64,000 bases of DNA from an uncultured Geobacteraceae bacterium (GCA_903875605.1 CAIQWT010000092.1:1-64000), one strand, 5' to 3'; shown: positions 7,691-18,226, numbered from the stretch's first letter. Translations and numbers: made by a program. The notes: generated from the sequence alone by a model not told the origin.

Positions 7691-7909
7691 ATGAAAAAGC
7701 TGATCTCCTTGACCCTGGTACTCGCACTTGCTACTGTATTCGCAGCTGGCTGCAAGAAAAAAGAAGAAGCTCCTGCTCCTGCTCCTGCTGTTGAAGCACC
7801 TAAGCCAGTTCAGGCTCCTATGTCTGCAAAAGCCGGTGCTGCTCCTGCTGCTGCTCCTGCAGTTGCTCCTGCTGCTGCTCCTGCTCCAGCACCAGAGAAA
7901 AAACACTAA
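7691..7909 (+). CDS. Small Ala/Pro-rich lipoprotein
   Basis: The 72-residue product has a typical lipoprotein signal: MKKLISLTLVLALATVFAAG then Cys21. The mature part is KKKEE followed by about 45 residues made almost only of Ala, Pro and Val with a few charged residues, ending EKKH. It is a flexible, low-complexity tether without a recognisable domain. AAAGAGG precedes the ATG. A strong terminator follows at once, so it ends its transcript. Function unknown. Confidence 0.75.
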   Translation: MKKLISLTLVLALATVFAAGCKKKEEAPAPAPAVEAPKPVQAPMSAKAGAAPAAAPAVAPAAAPAPAPEKKH

Positions 7910-7932
7910 TTCGTTTTCCCTTAGGGGAGTAC

Positions 7933-7971
7933 AAAAAAGCCTGTGGGGTAATAACCCTACAGGCTTTTTTT
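7933..7971 (+). terminator. Strong bidirectional-looking terminator after the lipoprotein
   Basis: AAAAAAGCCTGTGGGG, loop TAATA, then ACCCTACAGGCTTTTTTT. The stem is about 11 bp with one mismatch and has A and T tracts on the two sides. Confidence 0.85.
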
Positions 7972-7990
7972 ATGGAGAATCGGAGAAATT

Positions 7991-8326
7991 ATGCATGAGA
8001 TGTCCTTAACCCAGGGGATTATTGACCTCTGCCTGGAACATGCCGGTGGTCGTCGCATACGCTCGCTTCAAGTCGAAATCGGCACATTAAGCAGCGTGGT
8101 ACCTGAGGCTGTTGAGTTCTGTTTTGAGGCTTGTACCAGAGAGACTTCTCTCGAAGGCGCCCTGCTCCACATTATCCGCATTCCCGGTAGTGGCCAGTGC
8201 CTGGAATGCGACAAGGAAACGCCCTTAATGGAACTGTACGGCGCCTGCCACCACTGCAAAAGCAACAGGGTCGTAATTGTAACAGGAGAAGAACTTCGCG
8301 TACGTGAGATAGAAGTCGATGATTAA
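7991..8326 (+). CDS. hypA: Hydrogenase/urease nickel-insertion protein HypA
   Basis: The 111-residue protein starts MHEMSLTQGIIDLCLEHA, the conserved HypA N-terminus in which His2 binds nickel. A zinc site is formed by two C-x2-C pairs, CLEC and CHHC, about residues 65-92. HypA delivers nickel with HypB to NiFe-hydrogenase precursors. Full family length. No other hyp gene or hydrogenase subunit is in the window, so its partners are elsewhere. It is convergent with pckG and shares a bidirectional terminator. Confidence 0.93.
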   Translation: MHEMSLTQGIIDLCLEHAGGRRIRSLQVEIGTLSSVVPEAVEFCFEACTRETSLEGALLHIIRIPGSGQCLECDKETPLMELYGACHHCKSNRVVIVTGEELRVREIEVDD

Positions 8327-8357
8327 AAAAGGGCACTACAGAAGCAGTGCCCTTTTT
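8325..8357. terminator. Bidirectional terminator between hypA and pckG
   Basis: AAAAAAGGGCACT at 8325-8337 pairs with AGTGCCCTTTTT at 8346-8357, loop ACAGAAGC. It has a 7-bp stem with A tract to the left and T tract to the right, so it can serve both converging genes. Confidence 0.85.
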
Positions 8358-8385
8358 ACGTTCAGATGATTACAGCCTTTATAAT

Positions 8386-10236
8386 TTAGTTATTATTCAA
8401 ATCAGCGACAGGATGAAACTGCTCCCAGTGTTCTGGTGAGCGCCACAAGCCGGACAGGATCAACTGACGGAGATGAAGGAACTCTTTAGGTAACCGGTCG
8501 TACATCTTCACGAACAGCTCTTCATGAGAAACAATCTCCTCCTTCCACACATCCCTATCAACCGACATCAGCTCATAAAACTGTTCGCGACTGACATCAT
8601 CCAGACCGGTCCAGTCAAGGTCTTCGTACCGTGGCATCCAACCGAGCGGGCTTTCTACTGCCGCAGCATTACCGTTAACGCGTTCCACAATCCACTTTAG
8701 AATACGCATGTTTTCACCGTATCCCGGCCAGAGAAAATTGCCATTGGCATCTTTGCGGAACCAGTTAACACTGAAGATACGCGGTGGAATCGGAGTAGTG
8801 CGGCCAACCTGCAGCCAATGAGCGAAATAATCCGCAACATGGTAGCCGCAGAACGGCAGCATTGCAAATGGATCACGACGAACCGTGCCTACGGCACCGG
8901 TTGCAGCGGCAGTTGTTTCCGACCCCATGGTCGCAGCCAGATAAACACCGAAGCTCCAGTTGAAAGATTGATACACCAGCGGAATTACGCTGTTACGGCG
9001 GCCGCCGAAAACAAAGGCAGCCATTGGGACACCTTTGGGATTTTCCCATTCCGGATCAATCGAAGGGCACTGACTGGCCGGTGATGTAAAGCGGGAGTTC
9101 GGATGTGCTGCATTTCTACCGCACTCTGGTGTCCATTTATTACCCTGCCAGTCGATCAGATTTGCCGGCTTGGCATCGGTCATTCCTTCCCACCAGACAT
9201 CTCCATCCGGAGTCAACGCCACGTTAGTGAAAATGGAGTTGGATGCGCAGGAAAGCATGGCATTCGGGTTGGTCTTAGCCGATGTACCTGGAGCCACGCC
9301 AAAGAATCCGTATTCCGGGTTAATAGCGTATAACCGGCCATCTGCACCGGGCTTGATCCAGGCGATGTCATCGCCGACTGTCGTTATCTTCCAGCCGCTT
9401 TCGTTAAAACATTCAGGCGGTACAAGCATCGCCAGATTGGTCTTGCCACAGGCGCTCGGGAAAGCAGCACCCAGATAGGTTTTCTCGCCTTTTGGTGATT
9501 CAATACCGAGGATCAGCATATGTTCAGCCAACCACCCCTCATCCTTAGCTATCTTTGAAGCTATGCGCAGGGCAAGGCATTTCTTGCCGAGAAGCGCATT
9601 GCCGCCGTAACCGCTACCATAAGACCAGATCGAACGCTCTTCAGGAAAGTGAACAATGTATTTTTCCTTGTTGCATGGCCACGGCACATCCTTCTGACCT
9701 GGCTCAAGCGGAGCGCCAATTGAATGAAGGCATGGTACGAATTCACCATTTCCAAGGACGTCTACAACAGCCTGTCCCATTCTGGTCATAATACGCATAT
9801 TAACGGCAACATACGGGGAGTCGGAAATTTCGACACCGATCTTGGCAATAGGTGAGCCGAGCGGCCCCATGCTGAACGGAATGACGTACATTGTGCGACC
9901 CTTCATACAACCTTTGAAGAGCTTGACCAGCGTTTCTTTCATCTCTTTGGGGTGCATCCAGTTATTGGTCGGACCTGCATCCTGTTTGGAGATACTGCAG
10001 ATATAGGTACGATCTTCAACGCGAGCAACATCACCAGGATCTGACCAGGCCAGATAACTGTTCGGACGTTTTTCCTGATTCAGCTTCTTGAAGGTGCCAC
10101 TCTCAACCAACTGGTTGCAGAGAGTGTCGTATTCCTCCTGCGAACCGTCGCACCAGTGAATTGTTTCAGGACCACACAACGCGGCAACTTCTGCTACCCA
10201 CTTGACCAGCTGTTCATTCTTCACTTCGTAACTCAT
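8386..10236 (-). CDS. pckG: Phosphoenolpyruvate carboxykinase (GTP)
   Basis: The 616-residue enzyme interconverts oxaloacetate plus GTP with PEP, GDP and CO2, linking the TCA cycle with gluconeogenesis. GTP-type markers are present: the kinase-1a motif with reactive Cys263 in [15 protein letters not shown], the kinase-2 region [10 protein letters not shown], and the GTP-class motifs NWFRKD and [19 protein letters not shown] at 10236 is chosen because GGGGAGG lies five bases upstream; the frame opens 17 codons earlier. Monocistronic, with a shared terminator downstream. Confidence 0.96.
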   Translation of the reverse strand: MSYEVKNEQLVKWVAEVAALCGPETIHWCDGSQEEYDTLCNQLVESGTFKKLNQEKRPNSYLAWSDPGDVARVEDRTYICSISKQDAGPTNNWMHPKEMKETLVKLFKGCMKGRTMYVIPFSMGPLGSPIAKIGVEISDSPYVAVNMRIMTRMGQAVVDVLGNGEFVPCLHSIGAPLEPGQKDVPWPCNKEKYIVHFPEERSIWSYGSGYGGNALLGKKCLALRIASKIAKDEGWLAEHMLILGIESPKGEKTYLGAAFPSACGKTNLAMLVPPECFNESGWKITTVGDDIAWIKPGADGRLYAINPEYGFFGVAPGTSAKTNPNAMLSCASNSIFTNVALTPDGDVWWEGMTDAKPANLIDWQGNKWTPECGRNAAHPNSRFTSPASQCPSIDPEWENPKGVPMAAFVFGGRRNSVIPLVYQSFNWSFGVYLAATMGSETTAAATGAVGTVRRDPFAMLPFCGYHVADYFAHWLQVGRTTPIPPRIFSVNWFRKDANGNFLWPGYGENMRILKWIVERVNGNAAAVESPLGWMPRYEDLDWTGLDDVSREQFYELMSVDRDVWKEEIVSHEELFVKMYDRLPKEFLHLRQLILSGLWRSPEHWEQFHPVADLNNN

Positions 10237-10755
10237 GATGCCTCCCCACTTGAGGTATTCAAATTTAGTATCGTTTAAATAGCACACCGATAGCCAAAAA
10301 AAAAGCGATTATATGTGCTGTATACAAAATACTTTCTACGTCGATTGATCATGGCGTTTACAAGCAGAAAAGCCGTTTTATACAGATAACGCAGAAAATA
10401 GAGTTTTAGGGACAATGAAACCGGATGGCGATGAACTGACAACAGACAGAATCCATATCCCTTACTATTTCTGGCAAGCAATGCCACAAATAACAACGGC
10501 CTAAAGGCCTATAATCACTAATTGCCTTAGTCATTATTTTTTGGTACTACTGAGGCAATCTATTAATATGTCGTTTAAACAGAAATTAAGCAGGGAACCT
10601 TTATCGCAAACCATTACCATGTTTGCAGGACACATCTATGATTTGTACTTTTTGCATAACGATCATGAATTATTAAAACCATTGCCAACCGTAGACATTT
10701 TGCACCTGATTTAAGAAGGATGACCTAAAGGAATCCCCATTGAGGTGATAAAATC
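10237..10755. other. Intergenic region between pckG and the sensor kinase
   Basis: About 500 AT-rich bases between two divergent genes. It must hold the promoters of both. A 73-codon frame on the minus strand (10275-10496) has no ribosome site or family features and is probably chance. GAGGTGATAAAATC before the kinase ATG is its ribosome site. No riboswitch-like or long inverted repeat was recognised apart from a short GGCC dyad near 10500. Confidence 0.5.
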
Positions 10756-13700
10756 ATGTTTAATGCGACCTCTTCAACGCAAAATACCCATAACCCGCTT
10801 CTCAAGCGCCTCGTCACTTTGATTCTGCTTCTGAATCTCCTTGTTGTCGGTATTGTTTGCCTTACGGTTCAAAACAGTAAAACGCATTATGAAAATCAGG
10901 CAAAAATTACGACCAGAAACATTTCTCGCATCCTTGATGAAAATATTTCCGGGGTTTTTGAAAAGGTCCATATCGCATTGCATGCGGTTAGTGATGAAGC
11001 AGAACATCAACTTGCACTCGGTACTATTCAGAAAGGGACACTGGACAGCTTTATCACACGGCAGCATTCCCGACTGCCGGAATTGATCTCCTTCAGGGCT
11101 ACCAACGCTGCTGGTGATGCCATGTATGGAGCACAAGTAAAAGCCGTCACAACCACAAGCCTCGCTCAACGTGATTATTTTGCGTATCTGCGGGATAATC
11201 CGAATGCTGATATGGTCATTTCAAAACCAATCTTAGGCGGCATTACCGGAAAATGGATGGTTATTCTTGCCCGCCGCATCAACCAACCGAACGGCACTTT
11301 TGCAGGACTGGTCTATGCGGGTATTGGGCTTGACGACCTATCACACGGCTTCGCAGAGCTAAACATAGGAAAGCAGGGCGTAATTGCCCTTCTTGATGCA
11401 GATTTGTCTCTGATTGCCCGTTATCCGGAGCCCACATCCGCTGGTGTGAAGATCGGCCAAAAAATCGGTTCGAGCCAATTGCTTGCTCTTATTAAATCAG
11501 GTAAGACTGCGGAAACATACAAGACGACGAGCAGCGTTGATGGTATTGAGCGGGTATTTTCCTACCGTAGACTCTCAAACAAACAATCATTTTATATAGT
11601 CACAGGACTGGCCCCTCTTGACTATCTTGCAGGATGGCGCAGAGAAGCTCTACAAATATCAGTAGGTTGGGCATTTTTTTGTATCGTTACGGTTGTATTT
11701 ACCACGCTATTTTACCGGGGGTGGAATCGCACCAGAGAGGCCGAACTTGCTACAATAAAGAGCGAGCAGCGCTTCCGCTCTTATGTTGAAAACGCCAATG
11801 ATCTTATCTACACATTATCTCCGGCAGGAATTATTACCTATATAGCGCCGAACGTAAAGTTACTGCTGGGTTATCTGCCATGCGAGCTTATCGGCACTTC
11901 GCTTGGGCTTCTAATTCACCATGAGGATCTTTCTGCATACCAAACTTTTCTGCAGCAAATCCAGGATGACGGAATTAAACTGAACGGCCTTGAATACCGC
12001 ATACAACATAAAAATGGAGACTGGCTCTGGCTAATGTCTAATGCGTTATTCGTGACGGATGCAACTACCGGTGAAAGTTCATTATTTGGGGTTGGCCGTA
12101 ATATTAACGATCGAAAGCACATGGAAGAGGCATTACTGGAAACAGCAAGCTTACTCAAAGTTCAGAAACTTGATCTTATGCATGCTAATGAATACCTTGA
12201 ACAACGGGTACAAGAGCGAGCTGTGGAGTTGCTGGATGGAAATGTCCGGTTTAATCAATTAGCCGAACAGAGCGGCACTGTTGTTTGGGAAATAGACGCC
12301 GATGGGCTTATCACGTATATCAGCTATGTATCAGAGGCCGTTTTCGGCTACCGACCTGATGAATTAATTGGTAAGATGCATCTTTATGACATGCACCCAG
12401 ATGCTATGCAGGAGACTTTTAAAAAAGTAGTTTCCTCCGTTATAAAGCGAAATGAGCCCATTCATAACATCGAGCACACCATACAGGCAAAAGATGGCTA
12501 TATTATCTGGGCATCTACCAGTGGTCTTCCCATGCGTAACTCTGACGGGATTTTACTGGGCTACCGTGGCAGCTCCACTGACATAACCGAAAGCAAAAAT
12601 TTGAAAGAGCAGCTTATTCAGTCTCAAAAAATGGAGACCGTTGGACAGCTTGCCGGCGGCCTAGCTCACGATTTTAATAATGTACTCAGTATTATCAACG
12701 GCTATAGCAGCTTGATTGCAATGGAACTTGAGCACAATGACATAATTATGGATTATATTGGAAAAGTACTGGCCGCGTCCGGCCGAGCGGCAGAGCTGAC
12801 GCACAGCCTACTTGCATTCAGTCGCAAGCAGGTGATGAATCCGCAGAACAAGGATTTGAATTCGGTTGTTACCAATGTAGCAACCTTTGTCAAAAGAATT
12901 ATCGGTGAAAATATCCATTGCGAGATAAATATAACAGCCACCTCTCTCCCTGTGTATGCTGATAGCGGACAGATCGAGCAGGCACTGATCAACTTGTGCA
13001 CCAATGCAAGGGACGCAATGCCGGAAGGGGGTAATCTGGTTATCACGACAGCTCTTATCTGTATTGATGAGTTATTTATCTCTACCAGGAATTTAGGCAA
13101 ATCTGGGCGATTTGCGGTGATAACCGTTTCTGATAATGGGAAAGGAATGGATGAAGGGACCAGAAAAAAAGTATTTGAGCCGTTTTTTACAACCAAAGAT
13201 GTCGGCAAGGGTACCGGACTTGGCCTGGCAATGGTGTATGGCATTATCAAACAACACAATGGCTTTGTAAGCGCTGACAGTGAACCGGGCAAAGGCGCCT
13301 GTTTCGAAATATATTTACCGATTGTTGAGTCGGAAACTCTTGTACCTGATTTGAATAACAATTACGTCCCGATCATTGAAGTATCAACCGGGACCGAGTA
13401 CATTCTGATAGTGGAGGATGATGCTGGTGTACGAGAGTTTATGTATAAGGCTCTGGAAATACAAGGATATCAGGTAATTGCGGCCATAGATGGTCAGGAC
13501 GGAGTGGACAAGTTCCGTGAGAACGCCGACAAAATTTCACTGATTATAATGGATTTAGTAATGCCAAACAAGGGGGGGAAAGAGGCTTACAAGGAGATGC
13601 TGCAGATCAAGCCTGGTATCGTTGTACTGTTCATCAGCGGTCATTACGTCGACATTATCGGTCAGCATGGGGATCTTGGTGAGCATGCTGAAATTATTTT

Positions 13701-13758
13701 GAAACCGGTTCAACCCGCAGCAATTATTAAAAAGGTGAGGGAGATGCTTGATCGGTAG
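10756..13758 (+). CDS. Membrane hybrid sensor histidine kinase (Cache, PAS, PAS, HisKA, HATPase, receiver)
   Basis: The 1000-residue protein has a first membrane span (about 19-41), a double-Cache-like periplasmic sensor (about 45-290, with AQRDYFAYLRDN and VISKPILGGITGKWM), and a second span (about 297-318). Two PAS domains follow (about 335-455 and 500-615). The kinase core has phospho-acceptor His638 in GGLAHDFNNVLSIING and ATP-binding motifs NLCTNARDAMPEGG, DNGKGMD and GKGTGLGLAMVYGI. A C-terminal receiver carries the acceptor Asp933 in IIMDLVMPNKGG. It probably relays a small-molecule signal through phosphotransfer. No cognate regulator is adjacent. Confidence 0.9.
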   Translation: MFNATSSTQNTHNPLLKRLVTLILLLNLLVVGIVCLTVQNSKTHYENQAKITTRNISRILDENISGVFEKVHIALHAVSDEAEHQLALGTIQKGTLDSFITRQHSRLPELISFRATNAAGDAMYGAQVKAVTTTSLAQRDYFAYLRDNPNADMVISKPILGGITGKWMVILARRINQPNGTFAGLVYAGIGLDDLSHGFAELNIGKQGVIALLDADLSLIARYPEPTSAGVKIGQKIGSSQLLALIKSGKTAETYKTTSSVDGIERVFSYRRLSNKQSFYIVTGLAPLDYLAGWRREALQISVGWAFFCIVTVVFTTLFYRGWNRTREAELATIKSEQRFRSYVENANDLIYTLSPAGIITYIAPNVKLLLGYLPCELIGTSLGLLIHHEDLSAYQTFLQQIQDDGIKLNGLEYRIQHKNGDWLWLMSNALFVTDATTGESSLFGVGRNINDRKHMEEALLETASLLKVQKLDLMHANEYLEQRVQERAVELLDGNVRFNQLAEQSGTVVWEIDADGLITYISYVSEAVFGYRPDELIGKMHLYDMHPDAMQETFKKVVSSVIKRNEPIHNIEHTIQAKDGYIIWASTSGLPMRNSDGILLGYRGSSTDITESKNLKEQLIQSQKMETVGQLAGGLAHDFNNVLSIINGYSSLIAMELEHNDIIMDYIGKVLAASGRAAELTHSLLAFSRKQVMNPQNKDLNSVVTNVATFVKRIIGENIHCEINITATSLPVYADSGQIEQALINLCTNARDAMPEGGNLVITTALICIDELFISTRNLGKSGRFAVITVSDNGKGMDEGTRKKVFEPFFTTKDVGKGTGLGLAMVYGIIKQHNGFVSADSEPGKGACFEIYLPIVESETLVPDLNNNYVPIIEVSTGTEYILIVEDDAGVREFMYKALEIQGYQVIAAIDGQDGVDKFRENADKISLIIMDLVMPNKGGKEAYKEMLQIKPGIVVLFISGHYVDIIGQHGDLGEHAEIILKPVQPAAIIKKVREMLDR

Positions 13759-13807
13759 ACGCAAAGTTCACACGATTCAGGCAACTGTAAATATGCCGGC
13801 TTTGCGT
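13759..13807. other. Inverted repeat between converging genes
   Basis: ACGCAAAG at 13759-13766 is repeated inverted as CTTTGCGT at 13800-13807 around a 33-base loop that itself contains AGGCA and TGCC arms. It lies between two converging genes and may act as a weak terminator; the long loop and poor T tract make this uncertain. Confidence 0.3.
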
Positions 13808-13822
13808 GCCTAAAATCAGACC

Positions 13823-15820
13823 TTAACGCAGCAGGGCTTCCGCCATGATCTCGGCTACGTCACGAACCTTAACGTTATCTGCCTTGACATCTTTGAGTCC
13901 ATCTTCAAACATGGTCATGCAGTATGGACAAGCGACACAGATTGTATCTGGCTTTTGTACGAGCGCTTCTTTGACACGCGTCAGATTGATCCGCTCCCCG
14001 ACATGCTCCTCCATCCACATTCTGCCCCCCCCGGCGCCGCAGCAGAAGGCATTGTTGCGATTACGATCCATCTCAGCTGGTGTCGTTCCTGTCGCTGCCG
14101 TAATTACTTCACGCGGAGCATCGTAAACATCATTATGTCGTCCCAGATAGCAGGAGTCGTGGAATACAGTAGTGCCCATCTCCTGCGCCGTTTTGTCCAT
14201 AACAAGCCGTCCATCCTGAACCAGATTGCGCAGAAGTTCGCTATGGTGAATCACTTCCAGCTCAAGTCCGTACTGACGGTAGTCGTTCTTAAGTGTAGTA
14301 AAACAGTGAGGACATTGGGTGATGACTTTTTTCACGCCACGCTCGATAAAAGTCGCTACGTTCTCTCTCGCCATCTTATCGAACACGTATTCGTTCCCCA
14401 GTCGGCGGACGCTGTCACCGCAGCACTTTTCCTCCTTGCCAAGTATCCCCCACGAAATGCCCGCTTTGTCCAGAAGTTGAGACATCGCCACGCTGACGTG
14501 CTTGTTACGTGAATCAAATGAGCCGGCGCAACCGATGTAGAACAGATATTCTGTAGTATCTTTATCAAACGGCTTTACGTCCAGCTGACTACACCATTTG
14601 GTCCTTTCTGACGGTGCAATCCCCCACGGATTACTGCGCCCCTCCATATTTTCAAACAGGTTCAGCAGTTCGTCTGGGAATTTTGTTTCGGTCTCAACCA
14701 GATGCCGTCGCAGCTGAATAATTTTAGGCATCTGCTCGATAAATACCGGACAGGCCTCCATGCACGCTCCACATGTTGTACAGGACCAGATAGACTCTTC
14801 AGAGACACTCCCTTCGCCACCCTCCCCGATCAGCGAAGTCTTAGACAACTCCCCCTTTTTGAGAGCAGCTCCGTTTTCAAGAAGATTAATCTTGATATCA
14901 TGGATAACAGCACGCGGATTGAGAGGCTTACCGGTAATGCTCGCTGGACAGACGTTTTGGCAGCGACCGCATTCTGTACATGAAAAGGAATCGAGGAGAT
15001 CTTTCCAACTGTAACCATCTACCTGTCCGACTCCGAATGAATTTCCGATGGTAAAATTTTCTAAAGGCTGGGTATTCGGCTTTTCCAGACGGTGAAAAAA
15101 GCAGTTCGGTATAGCGGTCAGAATATGCATGTGTTTGCTGTTAGGCAAATAGCAGATAAAAGCAAACAGCGCAAGGGCATGAGCCCACCAGGCAGCAGTA
15201 TGAATTACAGCAAGTTGTAGCGGCAGGAGAAAGCCGGCCAGAAGTGCCGACACCGGCATAACCTTGCGTGCCTCGGAAAGAAATGAAGCCGGATCTGCTC
15301 CGGATTTGAGGATAAAGACGGAGAGTTCTGTGGCATTGAGAGTAAAAGAGGCGAGCATGAGTGTTGCGATCAGTCCAAGTATGAAAAAAGCTTCCAGGGT
15401 ACGGGCCTCCGGGTACGGAGGAGAAAGGAGTCGCCGTACCGCCGCCACTGTGACTGCAATCAGTGCCAGCATCGAAGCGACATCAATCATGAAGGCGAGA
15501 GGCACATACAACTCAAAGGGAAGCTTGATAAGCTTGATAGTTTGAGGAAAAAGGCCATTCAGGATGAACTCGGTGTTTGCCACCATCAGTATCAGGAACG
15601 ACCAGAAGATGATGAAGTGATTGAAGCCGAACGGCTTTGATATCACCCGTTTCTGGCCGAAGGCATAAAGCAGCATCTCCCCGAACCGGGTGCCGATGTT
15701 ATTAAGGCGATTTTCCGGTTGGCCAAGCGAAATAAGGCTGAGCCGTTTCCAGCACCCCCAGGCAAAAACAGCCATGGAAGCGATCAGGAGCGGGGCAAAT
15801 ATAGATGGGTTTGGTGTCAT
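13823..15820 (-). CDS. Membrane Fe-S heterodisulfide-reductase-like protein, Etf-linked
   Basis: The 665-residue protein has an N-terminal membrane part with several spans related to NarI-type cytochrome b subunits, then two 4Fe-4S motifs (CTECGRCQNVCP near residue 280 and CTTCGACMEACP near 345), and two CCG domains of the HdrD/GlpC type (with CCGDSVRRLGN, CCGAGGGRMWMEE). Such proteins are thought to pass electrons between reduced Etf and the quinone pool. It follows etfB and etfA on the same strand. ATG at 15820 has AGAGG before it; the upstream frame extension is unlikely. Confidence 0.88.
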   Translation of the reverse strand: MTPNPSIFAPLLIASMAVFAWGCWKRLSLISLGQPENRLNNIGTRFGEMLLYAFGQKRVISKPFGFNHFIIFWSFLILMVANTEFILNGLFPQTIKLIKLPFELYVPLAFMIDVASMLALIAVTVAAVRRLLSPPYPEARTLEAFFILGLIATLMLASFTLNATELSVFILKSGADPASFLSEARKVMPVSALLAGFLLPLQLAVIHTAAWWAHALALFAFICYLPNSKHMHILTAIPNCFFHRLEKPNTQPLENFTIGNSFGVGQVDGYSWKDLLDSFSCTECGRCQNVCPASITGKPLNPRAVIHDIKINLLENGAALKKGELSKTSLIGEGGEGSVSEESIWSCTTCGACMEACPVFIEQMPKIIQLRRHLVETETKFPDELLNLFENMEGRSNPWGIAPSERTKWCSQLDVKPFDKDTTEYLFYIGCAGSFDSRNKHVSVAMSQLLDKAGISWGILGKEEKCCGDSVRRLGNEYVFDKMARENVATFIERGVKKVITQCPHCFTTLKNDYRQYGLELEVIHHSELLRNLVQDGRLVMDKTAQEMGTTVFHDSCYLGRHNDVYDAPREVITAATGTTPAEMDRNRNNAFCCGAGGGRMWMEEHVGERINLTRVKEALVQKPDTICVACPYCMTMFEDGLKDVKADNVKVRDVAEIMAEALLR

Positions 15821-15984
15821 GTCAAAACCTCTGAACTTCTTTTTTTCACGAAAGATCCGAACAGTTACTAGCATCAAGTGTAAGCAGGATTCTTTGGTCG
15901 AAACCTGAAATCTAAAACAGACCTTTGAATACTTTATCTTTTCTTTAGTCTCTTTCGCGGATATTTATTTAGTTTTAGGGAGTA

Positions 15985-17307
15985 TTAGTGCTTCGCCTGT
16001 TTCAGTGACCTGATCTTTGCCGTAATCGCCGGAACTACCTGAAACAGGTCACCTACGATACCATATGTAGCAACTTCAAAAATCGGGGCACTGCCATCAC
16101 GATTTATGGCGATGACCATATCTGAATCCTGCATACCAACAAGATGCTGTATGGCGCCGGAAATTCCACATGCGATGTATATTTTGGGACGCACCGTCTT
16201 TCCGGTTTGGCCCACTTGACGGTCACCCGGCATCCACCCTGCATCTACGGCACTGCGGGAAGCACCTACAACACCACCCAGCTCATCCGCCAGCTCCTGT
16301 AGAAGGGCAAAATTTTCGGGGGCCATCATGCCGCGCCCACCGGAGACGATAAACTCAGCTCCTGTTATATCTACAGTACCCTTACTGTGTGAGTCGCGGA
16401 TGATTTCGATAACTTTGGTTAAAACGCTATCTTCAGGCACGGTGAAGGTATCGCGAATGATAGTCCCTACAGCCCCCTCGCGTCGCTCCGGCATCGGCAT
16501 GACATTGGGGCGCACGGTAGACATCTGTGGACGATATTTATCGCACATGATAGTGGCCATAATGTTACCGCCGAAAGCAGGTCGGGTCTGCATAAGGTTA
16601 CGTTTTTCATCAATACTAAGACCTGTACAGTCAGCGGTGAGACCGGTGCCGACACGGGTGGCAATTGCTCCGGCCAGATCGCGTCCCATTCCGGTAGCAC
16701 CCATCAAAATAACTTCAGGCTTGTATTTTTCGATCAAGTGGCAGGAAGCTTCAACATAGGCTTCTGTCCGGTAGTGGTAATAGACTGGCGCATCCATCAG
16801 ATAAACTCTGGTCGCACCATGGGCAAAAGCTTCGAGACAGAGGTGCTCGACATTCTCACCGATTACCATGGCAGAAAGCTCGACCCCCAGTTTTTCAGCC
16901 AACTCCGCGCCGACTCCCAACAGCTCCCAGGAAACTTTAGCAGGCTCACCCTCTGTCTGCTCAACAAAAACCCAGACACCGCGATATTCTGCCAATTTTC
17001 GGGCGAGAACAGCGGCCTCCGGATCGATTTCCTCTTCGACCGGCAGAGCCAATGCGGCCAATTCTGCAAGGATCTTCTGTTCCTCAACCGTAAAGAACAT
17101 CTCCAAGGCCGTCGACGGGCAGATCTTTATGCATTTTTGGCATCCGATGCATTTGTCTGCTTCAACGATCGGCTCACCAGTATCAGTCATCTCGATGCAG
17201 TTAACCGGACAGGAACTCTGACAGCGCGCTCCGCAAGCGATACATTTCCCGTCAAGAAGGCGAGCAACTCCGCGCGGTTTTTTTTGTTTTGGTTTTGGAT
17301 CTGTCAT
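15985..17307 (-). CDS. etfA: Electron transfer flavoprotein alpha subunit with N-terminal ferredoxin domain
   Basis: The 440-residue protein begins with two 4Fe-4S binding motifs: C22-x2-C25-x3-C29-x3-C33P (note one extra residue in the first spacer) and KCIGCQKCIKICP. An EtfA N-terminal domain follows, and the C-terminal FAD domain has SRSAVDAGWMPGDRQVGQTG, ACGISGAIQHLVGM and AINRDGSAPIF. With EtfB it carries electrons between acyl-CoA or related dehydrogenases and the membrane Fe-S protein encoded next. AAAAGG precedes the ATG. The ferredoxin extension is known from Etf proteins of anaerobes. Confidence 0.93.
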   Translation of the reverse strand: MTDPKPKQKKPRGVARLLDGKCIACGARCQSSCPVNCIEMTDTGEPIVEADKCIGCQKCIKICPSTALEMFFTVEEQKILAELAALALPVEEEIDPEAAVLARKLAEYRGVWVFVEQTEGEPAKVSWELLGVGAELAEKLGVELSAMVIGENVEHLCLEAFAHGATRVYLMDAPVYYHYRTEAYVEASCHLIEKYKPEVILMGATGMGRDLAGAIATRVGTGLTADCTGLSIDEKRNLMQTRPAFGGNIMATIMCDKYRPQMSTVRPNVMPMPERREGAVGTIIRDTFTVPEDSVLTKVIEIIRDSHSKGTVDITGAEFIVSGGRGMMAPENFALLQELADELGGVVGASRSAVDAGWMPGDRQVGQTGKTVRPKIYIACGISGAIQHLVGMQDSDMVIAINRDGSAPIFEVATYGIVGDLFQVVPAITAKIRSLKQAKH

Positions 17308-17410
17308 ATGAAAACCTTTTCAACACTGATACACGGGGGATAACCTGCATAAACATTCCTGTTTATTTTGGTTTCTCGATGTCTCGGTGTCACTCTGTTT
17401 AATACTGTAG

Positions 17411-18226
17411 TTATAACGGGAGCATATCCTTCGCCATCAGTTTATCAATCAACAGTGCTGCAGTTCCAGCAGGGTCGGCATAGCCATCGCCCAGGATTTC
17501 ACCTTTATCACGCTCTGGAGAAAATATTTTAGACACCCAGGTTGGCGAGCCTTTCAGGCCTATTTTCTGTTCATCCAACTGCAGTGTTTTGTTATTCCAG
17601 ACCTCAACAACGGCTTCAACAGCAGCCAGTCGCATCTGTACCTTGGGGTAGCGCGGTCGGTTCAGTTCACGAACAACTGTCAGCATAGCCGGCAAAGGTG
17701 CTTCAACAATTTCGTGACGACCTTCCAGTTTGCGGCTGACGCGTATTTTTTTTTCGGAAAAATCCAGAGTAATAATTTTGTCCACCAGCGTCAGTTGACG
17801 ATAGTCCAGGCGACTTGCTATGCCGGGACCAACCTGAGCGGTGTCACCGTCAATAGTCTGCTTCCCGCACAGCACAAGACCAACCTCGCCGACCTCCGCA
17901 TGCAGCTTGGCGATTGCAGCGGCAAGGACATTGCTGGTCGCAAGGGTATCAGCACCGCCGAATACCCGATCCGAAAGTAGAATCGCATGATCTACCCCCA
18001 GAGCAAGAGCTTTCTTTAAAGTGCCCTCTGCATTTGGTGGCCCCATTGAAATGGCCGCTACCTTGCACCCGAAACGATCTTTCAGGCGCAGAGCCTCCTC
18101 TAGAGCATGGGTATCATAGGGGTTGACGATAAAGGGAATGCCGTCACGAACCAATGTGTTTGTGACCGGATCAATCTGAACCTGTGTCGTATCCGGAACC
18201 TGTTTGATGCAGACCACTATCAGCAT
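17411..18226 (-). CDS. etfB: Electron transfer flavoprotein beta subunit
   Basis: The 271-residue product has the EtfB start MLIVVCIKQVPDT, the AMP/FAD-binding CGKQTIDGDTAQVGPGIAS signature and the VSRKLEGRHEIVE recognition region. It forms the heterodimer with EtfA. GGAAAGGG lies just before the ATG. First gene of the etfB-etfA-Fe-S operon; gaps are about 100 and 160 bases. A perfect TATAAT occurs on the minus strand at 18377-18372, about 145 bases upstream, but no good -35 box accompanies it. Confidence 0.94.
   Translation of the reverse strand: MLIVVCIKQVPDTTQVQIDPVTNTLVRDGIPFIVNPYDTHALEEALRLKDRFGCKVAAISMGPPNAEGTLKKALALGVDHAILLSDRVFGGADTLATSNVLAAAIAKLHAEVGEVGLVLCGKQTIDGDTAQVGPGIASRLDYRQLTLVDKIITLDFSEKKIRVSRKLEGRHEIVEAPLPAMLTVVRELNRPRYPKVQMRLAAVEAVVEVWNNKTLQLDEQKIGLKGSPTWVSKIFSPERDKGEILGDGYADPAGTAALLIDKLMAKDMLPL

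Noticed and set aside
7655..7906. Minus-strand frame opposite the small lipoprotein
   Set aside because: Its Ser/Arg-rich product is the antisense image of Ala/Pro codons; the lipoprotein on the plus strand has signal, lipobox, ribosome site and terminator.
10275..10496. 73-codon minus-strand frame between pckG and the kinase
   Set aside because: No ribosome site, odd composition and no recognisable motif; it overlaps the pckG upstream region.
13759..13807. Possible cyclic-di-GMP riboswitch (ACGCAAAGCC-like phrase on the minus strand)
   Set aside because: It lies between two gene ends, not before a gene start, and the matching first half of the GEMM aptamer is missing.
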